Source: Stachybotrys elegans
Lineage: Eukaryota; Ascomycota; Sordariomycetes; Hypocreales; Stachybotryaceae
DNA: 12,865 bases
Direction of reading: 5' to 3'
Assembly (NCBI GenBank): GCA_020746835.1
Contig: JAGPNK010000060.1
Span: forward strand, 1 to 12,865
Positions 7,877 to 12,865 of this stretch are shown here, piece by piece. Below the pieces are notes generated by a model, which saw nothing but the letters and a program-made list of their open reading frames with translations, was not told the DNA's origin and ran no database searches. The stretch's first letter is position 1, and each line of letters opens with the position of its first letter. The position numbers were made by a program, and so were the translations under genes.

Positions 7877-8247
7877 CTAAGTTGTTATTATAATCAGAAA
7901 AATGAAAGGCTTATCTTCGTTGATGGCGTTGAGAAACTCTGATATGACGGTCGATCTGCTCATCTGTCAACGGCCAGCCCTGCCGCCCCAGAAGTTCAGG
8001 TCTGTTCAAGAAGGCCAAAAACCGTGTGCGGAGTTGTAGGGCGAAGCGGGTGAAGTCTGCCCAAGATATCCGGAAACGAGATACGGCGCTTGATCGACGC
8101 AAACATCGCGATGGCGAACAGTCAGGCACTTGCATAATTAATCAGGTCGAGAGGGTGGAAAGTCTTTGTTACGTCGTAGAGCATCACGTGCTCGTTATCT
8201 GCTGACTCTTCATGACTAATACGTCCGTATTTTTGAACAGGCGCCAT
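7877..8247 (-). pseudogene. probable decayed gene for a small unknown protein
   Basis: A frame starting at 8247, with the strong start context CACCATGGCG, reads 41 codons (MAPVQKYGRISHEES...) to a TGA at 8124-8122. It then continues in the same frame for 41 more codons (MFASIKRRISFPDILGRLHP is within this) to a TGA at 7998-7996. Beyond that, protein-like pieces continue in other frames: DLNFWGG, then QGWPLTDEQIDRHI, then SEFLNAINEDKPFIFL, with a final TAG at 7879-7877. This is the pattern of one coding sequence hit by a nonsense change and several frameshifts. I do not recognise the protein family. Unmodelled introns or chance are the alternatives, so confidence is modest. Confidence 0.4.
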
Positions 8248-8810
8248 GGTGCATGCTCTACCCTATACCGAGTCTGGATGTGGTTCGGAATGACTGACAG
8301 AGACGGCTGGGTATAGCTGGCGATGGGTCCTGACGCGACGCCAGCAGGCTCAACAGCTCTGGGTTCGGCGGGGACAGGATCAGGCTGCCCCTCCCTTCCG
8401 TACCGACAGAGTCTCACCCTGACCAAGTATGTATTATCGGCAGCCATGCGAACCACATCCTGACCCGATTCATGATGGCAATCATATATACCAATTCGCT
8501 ATTCCGTCAACCCTGGAGAAATCCTACCGATTTTCACAAATGCCTAACACGCAATATGTACCCAATCGACTGCAAATAGTTTTCGTACTTTGCTGCAATG
8601 TCTGGCTTCGCAAGATGCTCCTCTGCCTCCAGTTGATGTCCATATTTTAGAACCAACCCTTTCAAGACAAAAGTCCCTCTTATCTATACCTTTGGGTGCT
8701 ACCTCCTCAACCCCCTAGCTAGGCCAGCAAGACTGTAGACACAAGCTTGCTCCTTTCGCACCCTCAAGGGGGTACACTCTATTTCACATAAATGGGGGCT
8801 CTAGAGATGC

Positions 8811-8826
8811 TATAATAATATAAAAT
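8811..8826 (+). promoter_or_regulatory. candidate TATA region of the PTH11-like gene
   Basis: An AT-only stretch with TATAATAATATAAAATA character lies about 60-75 nt before the ATG at 8887. Assigned by composition and position only. Confidence 0.3.
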
Positions 8827-8886
8827 ACGGTACCTCAAAATAGATCAGATAATGCATGTCCTGCGTAGTGCAGGTTCATACCTTCC

Positions 8887-10295
8887 ATGGTCATAAATAC
8901 CCCCGAATCGTCCCGCTCCTTTCTACCCGCTTCAATGTCAGAGCCTATTGTCAACAGTTCTCGGTTGACTGTTGGTACAATGTTGACGAATAACGAACAC
9001 CTTCATGCTTTCATTCGCTCTGATATCGAATCTGACGATGAAAAAGGAATGACATTCTCCTTGTGTACAACTGCTATGCTTGTTACCGTTTTTGCCTTAA
9101 TTCTGGTGAGATGGCTATTCACGGCTTCGTTATCAGGCCATGCCAAGCGAGGCCGCCTATTTGAGTGGGATGACCGGATTGCATTATCTGCTACAGTAGG
9201 ATTAAGGCGACGAACTACAAAAGAATTCAATATACGGAATACTGATCTATAATATAGATTGGTCTCGCGGCGATGTTCGCACTAAGTATCGTCATGGTCA
9301 AGATTGGACTCGGTCGCCATATATGGTTCATAAGTGAGGTTGATATAATCGAGATCTATCACATGCTCTTTGTTAGTCATATTGTTTATCATGTAACTTT
9401 CACTCTTGCCAGAGTATCGGCTCTTTTATTCCTCGCACGCATGAGTGGACCAGGCGGATGCAATGAACATAGGAAGTACGGCAAAACCCTCCAATACGGT
9501 GTGTATATATTACCTGGACTAAATATTGTTTGGTGCATTGGTAATTTACTTAGTGTCATATTCTATGCCACGAACCAGGGCCAGTTTACCCCTTCAATGC
9601 GTGGGGGCAATCTAGCGCTAATCCAAGGAAGTACGATCCCCAGTTTCGCAATCAACTTCATGACTTCATTGTTGTGTCTAGACATAATTCAGCACAGGTC
9701 CAAGCCCCCAGCTATAAGGGTCTCTGTAGCTTCTCTTGGTTCCTGGTATGTCACCTAGAACCGGATTTTACCTTTCTTCTAACTACATTTTAGTTTGACC
9801 ATTTCCTCCTTCGGCTGCATGATTGTCGTCTTTTACAGAAGCCAAGTTCTACAGAGCGACATAACATGTACGAGACCCCGTTGGGGCCTTACGCTAGCAA
9901 TGATAAACTGACAATATGGAGATGCAAGCTTAGATGTCTTATACTGGTGTTGGGCGGAATTCCTTGCTATTATTTTCAGCACCAGTATCCCTACGATGCG
10001 AGAGGTATATATATATTTCAAGAACAAGCAATCCCTTCCCATGGTGGTCGGTTGCTCGACTTCCCAGGAACGTACTACCGTAGAGTCTATCGCCTTTCCC
10101 GAGATTGGAATTGGTCGTGGTGGAGTGGACTCTAGTCTCTGTCATGCAACATGGGGAGATACTCCCTCGGCTCGTCTTAGAGAGGCGGCCCCGATCCACT
10201 GTCCCCATCTTCAGGACCAGAATCTGAGAATTACTTCCTTACGTGCAAGCATCGTCGGGCTCGTCGGGCTGGTCGGCTCGTCAAATTCCCGTTGA
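8887..10295 (+). CDS. PTH11-like seven-helix receptor (fungal rhodopsin-fold family), four exons
   Basis: Integral membrane protein of the fungal rhodopsin-like/PTH11 class, putative G-protein-coupled receptors for surface or nutrient sensing; the ligand is unknown. Exons are 8887-9195, 9258-9745, 9794-9867 and 9922-10295. The introns are 62, 48 and 54 nt, with GTAGGA/ATAG, GTATGT/TTAG (CTAAC branch) and GTACGA/GGAG (CTGAC branch). All keep one frame, giving 414 aa. Family blocks appear in order: TM1 about 55-79; a basic loop then FEWDDRIALSAT (92-103); VKIGLGRHIW (117-126); ARVSALLFLARM (154-165), TM3; TM4 about 180-206; a divergent TM5; TM6 ending near VVFYRS; then SDITYA and LYWCWAE (287-303) entering TM7, ending in STSIPTMREVY. 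The hydrophilic tail has no clear motif. No CFEM domain precedes TM1. Unspliced, a TGA at 9909 makes it look frameshifted. TM5 and the tail are weakly conserved, so mild degeneration is possible. ATGs at 8935 and 8980 are alternative starts. Confidence 0.75.
10254..10284 (+). repeat. short CGTCGGGCT-type repeat in the receptor tail
   Basis: Degenerate tandem copies (CGTCGGGCT, CGTCGGGCT, GGTCGGCT, CGTC) encode the VGLVGLVGSS run near the receptor C-terminus. This may have expanded locally and lengthened the tail. Confidence 0.45.
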
Positions 10296-11939
10296 ATACA
10301 AAAACGACAGTGGCCAAACAAAGGCAATCTGCTGAATATGTAGGTTATAACTAGAATATTACTAGGAGTTGCTTGTATCTCTCCGTTCGGTTCAAAATGT
10401 CAGACGGATAGGAGAGCCGGTACATGTTTTATACGACCGCTGTGCTTGTAATGAGTCAAACCTTCGCACTAGATCTTTAGTCTATGATTCTGTAGTGTGA
10501 CTTTTATAAGTTTTGTTGCTGGCTCTTTCCGAGTGCCGGCAACCAAGATCATTGAGTCTTACTTCAGTGTACCAGATGAATGCAGGCAATCAAAAAATTA
10601 TCTAGCTGGTTGTTTTTCGCAATTACTTCCTAGGTTTGTTGGTACCTTAGATAAATAGATGCAAAAAGAAATCACCCGATGATATAGATTAATGCTCAAG
10701 TGAGTAATATAAAGGGCAACTTTCCCAGGACTGGGCGGGATGACATCCTCGCACCCATACGGTGCGGTCATTTTCGCAACGCATGGGGCGCGGGAATGTG
10801 ACTTCCAAGCGTTGTACTGACTTCTAGAGGGCGAGCGATGATTCCTACAAGTATTATAGTGCATAAATGACATGCTCAAGAAATGGGTGGGTGATTGTAT
10901 TGCTCTCGGTCCATCTGATGACATCTACCTGCTTGATGGTTCAAGCATAAGGTTGGATTGGGCCGAAAAGCATTGCGGCCTCTTTTCTTCGACCGTTGCA
11001 GACTCTGAAATCTCTGAGAGATGAAAACCCCCTATCCGGGGGCTCCTATTTCAGGCAATGGGATGCATAGACTGAATTGTTGGAAACTAAAATAGTCATC
11101 TTTTATTGCGTTGACTATTTTTACTTATCATATCGGACTTGTTTAACCATACGCACGGCCTTAAATGCCCTCTTTCCCGCCTTGCACAGTCTATCCGCAA
11201 AACCATATACACAATGTGTTGCTTACTACCACGCATCTTCCGGGCGCTCAAGAAGGGACTCAAGTCGCGTCTAACATCGCGAGCTAAGTCTCATTCTTAT
11301 GTCCAGATATAAAATCCCTTGTGACTACAGGATCGTGGTGCCTGCGAGTTATTGCGAGAATTGGCGAGTTTGAAAGTTTACAAATAGAGACAATTTTACA
11401 TACAATGGAGGTAGCGCCTAGTGCCCTGGCAACCAATCCAGTCATAAACAGTTGGGGAAAACAACAACGAGGCCATCATCAAGCTGCCCATGCTTAAGAC
11501 TGTGCAGGAAACTTATCGATTAGGATAGGCTGTCGTAAGATATTGTTTTAAATTTTGTGTAAGCTTAAGTCAGTATTACTTAAAAGGAAAATAAATTTAG
11601 ATAAAAATAAGAATAGATCAATCGAAATATATGTACTGTCCTATATCGGTTTATATTTACGAACATGGTTTCCTCAAGGATATGATGCGAAATATATACT
11701 GCCATCCACGAATTGGCTGCCACGGGTCTGGACTCTTGGACTTGTTATCCAATGTATGGTGTTGGGTCATCTTTCCCTCGCCAGGGCGCCATAGATGGCG
11801 GCGGCTTCCCTCGTTGGGGTTCCGAAAGGCCTCGATTCCGAAGCGGGTCGAGGCCACTCTGGCGTACGTACATAAGGCGGCATCTGGACGCATCTGATTT
11901 CCTTATGTTACTTTCAGCAATAGCGAGCAATACACTTCA
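10296..11939. other. 1.6 kb AT-rich region, no convincing gene
   Basis: The longest open frames are 10598-10924 on the minus strand (108 codons), and 11555-11794, 11631-11897 and 11713-11949 on the plus strand. None gives a recognisable domain or joins into a longer product through obvious splice sites. A perfect 10-bp inverted repeat is at 11089-11121. The GC-richer island at about 11700-11900 stands out from its AT-rich surroundings but encodes nothing I recognise. Confidence 0.5.
11089..11121. repeat. perfect 10-bp inverted repeat
   Basis: AAAATAGTCA at 11089-11098 is the exact reverse complement of TGACTATTTT at 11112-11121, with a 13-nt loop. No flanking gene model uses it; it could be a protein-binding palindrome or chance. 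Confidence 0.5.
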
Positions 11940-12431
11940 TCAAATGTAAATTCCATCTACAGCCTGTCTATTATTATCCGTTGCTTCTACTGCGACTATT
12001 GGAAACAATGTACTATGGCCGTCAAGCTCTACTCTTTCGTATACCTTCCTACTAGGTTCTCCAGTTGTTGTGCATTGGTCGAAGGTATTGAAAGCATTGC
12101 AACAGCCCCTATAGGAAGAATGATAGAAATGAGGCGAATAAGGTGAATTGTAGGGATAGTATGGATGACATAGATGGTATAGATGACATGGAGGGTATGA
12201 ATGACTATAATAGCAGGGACGATAGTCATAGTGGTATTCCCCTGCACGCCGAACAGCAGGCTTTTGTCTAAGAATGTTTTTGACCTCAGCACATTGTGCA
12301 TCCGAGCAGATGAGCCAACTTATGCGGCCACGGGAAGATGATGGCGAGTTATCTGACAGAGACTGATCACAAAGAATACACTTTCTACGTGCTTGGAAAT
12401 AAATCCGAAACCTTGATAGATGTGACCCCAT
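11940..12431 (-). CDS. hypothetical Cys4-motif, Tyr/His/Pro-rich protein
   Basis: Open frame of 163 aa, not recognised as any named family. Residues 18-47 contain C-x2-C-x20-C-x4-C (RRKCILCDQS ... WLICSDAQC), a spacing compatible with one zinc site. Residues 64-108 form a low-complexity segment dominated by Tyr, His, Pro and Ser. The C-terminal 50 residues have ordinary composition (VYERVELDGHS ... IVAVEATDNN). There is no signal peptide or membrane helix. The ATG at 12431 was chosen as the first in frame; a TATA-like ATATAGTATATA stretch lies about 70-80 bp upstream. An upstream exon is possible, since the Cys motif begins only 17 residues from the start. On the plus strand the biased segment is a GATGACATAGATGG-type imperfect repeat, so chance openness caused by the repeat is the main alternative. 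Confidence 0.4.
   Translation of the reverse strand: MGSHLSRFRIYFQARRKCILCDQSLSDNSPSSSRGRISWLICSDAQCAEVKNILRQKPAVRRAGEYHYDYRPCYYSHSYPPCHLYHLCHPYYPYNSPYSPHFYHSSYRGCCNAFNTFDQCTTTGEPSRKVYERVELDGHSTLFPIVAVEATDNNRQAVDGIYI
12121..12225 (+). repeat. imperfect GATGACATA/GGTAT-type repeats
   Basis: Successive degenerate units such as GGATGACATAGATGGTATA, GATGACATGGAGGGTAT and GAATGACTATAATAG occupy this stretch. On the minus strand they encode the Tyr/His/Pro-rich segment of the hypothetical protein. Confidence 0.45.
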
Positions 12432-12865
12432 TGTAATAGGGGCTGATTAGATAGCACTACCAAGGGCAACAAGCAACTGATCATGGAAAGATACAGAATA
12501 TATACTATATCCGATAGCACTAAACAGGAAACATTACGCCCCTCCAAGAATAATTATTATTTATATATTGAAACTTATGCTATTAGTCTATAAATATGAT
12601 TAATTAGCCTTAAGGAGATGGGCAGCCACCTCAGTCGAGTGTAGACCCTACATTAAGTAAAGTAGAGATGTCTCATTTCGTCAATGGAACTCAAAACTAA
12701 GTCTTTGAATCATTGACCAGAGTATTGAACTTTAATCCATCACACCCGTAATTCTTCTCTACCAAGTGCCATCTTTTGGTTTGAGATCGTCCGTATATTC
12801 TAGGGCTGAGGCTCGCGATCACGCATTCCTAGCCAAGCGCAGCCACGGCACCATCCGCAGCCACA
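12432..12865. other. AT-rich intergenic end of window
   Basis: Very AT-rich up to about 12610 and mixed afterwards, becoming GC-richer from about 12800, where CGCAGCCAC occurs twice (12837 and 12856). No open frame here gives a recognisable product. The GC rise could mark the edge of a gene beyond the window, but nothing supports a call. Confidence 0.4.

Noticed and set aside
9905..9925. Frameshift or nonsense mutation in the receptor gene
   Set aside because: A 54-nt intron with a CTGAC branch site removes the TGA and rebuilds the SDITYASLDVLYW block, so no mutation is needed.
11022..11045. CCCCC/GGGGG hairpin as a transcription terminator
   Set aside because: Bacterial-style hairpin terminators are not expected in fungal nuclear DNA, and no gene ends here.
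11713..11949. Second rhodopsin-like fragment (RRHLDASDFLMLLSAI)
   Set aside because: Resembles the DD-containing loop of PTH11-like receptors for about 15 residues, but no neighbouring frame continues the family pattern, so it is probably chance.

Overview
The window looks like nuclear DNA of a filamentous ascomycete (Pezizomycotina). Several genes become intact only after removing very short introns of 48-62 nt with GT...AG ends and fungal lariat motifs (ACTAAC, GCTAAC, CTGAC). The protein set also points there: a G1 cyclin, a secreted GH16 glucanase, an AA11 lytic polysaccharide monooxygenase (LPMO), a SET-domain protein and a PTH11-type rhodopsin-fold receptor. Genus cannot be fixed from the sequence alone. 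Nothing bacterial, viral or organellar was recognised, and I saw no tRNA or rRNA.

Layout. 212-1457 (-) is a G1/S cyclin with one intron, the best-conserved gene here. 1458-3739 is a 2.3 kb divergent intergenic region with a G-run cluster, a polypurine tract and a T-rich low-complexity block. 3740-4717 (+) is a secreted GH16 endo-beta-glucanase with two introns. It converges on 4898-5653 (-), an intronless AA11 LPMO; only 180 bp separate the two stop codons. 5654-6787 holds no recognised gene but contains a compact repeat element (6065-6324): an array of about 31-bp units inside an imperfect inverted repeat. The differences between the repeat arms are mostly TpG/CpA versus TpA, as expected from repeat-induced point mutation (RIP). 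6788-7821 (+) is a one-intron SET-domain protein with an N-terminal zinc-finger-like motif. 7877-8247 (-) reads like the decayed remains of a small protein gene. 8887-10295 (+) is a four-exon, seven-helix PTH11-like receptor. 10296-11939 is AT-rich with no convincing gene. 11940-12431 (-) may encode a small Cys4-type, Tyr/His/Pro-rich protein. 12432-12865 is AT-rich intergenic DNA.

How the genes relate. The cyclin is housekeeping. The GH16/AA11 pair forms a small secreted polysaccharide-modifying module: a beta-glucan hydrolase beside a copper oxidase of a family known to attack chitin. From about 5.7 kb onward the DNA changes character: longer AT-rich gaps, a RIP-marked repeat, a probable pseudogene, and divergent chromatin/receptor-type genes. 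This resembles an accessory, fast-evolving segment next to a conserved locus. The splice models, the receptor and SET assemblies, and the pseudogene come from hand translation and have not been tested by RNA data or homology searches.
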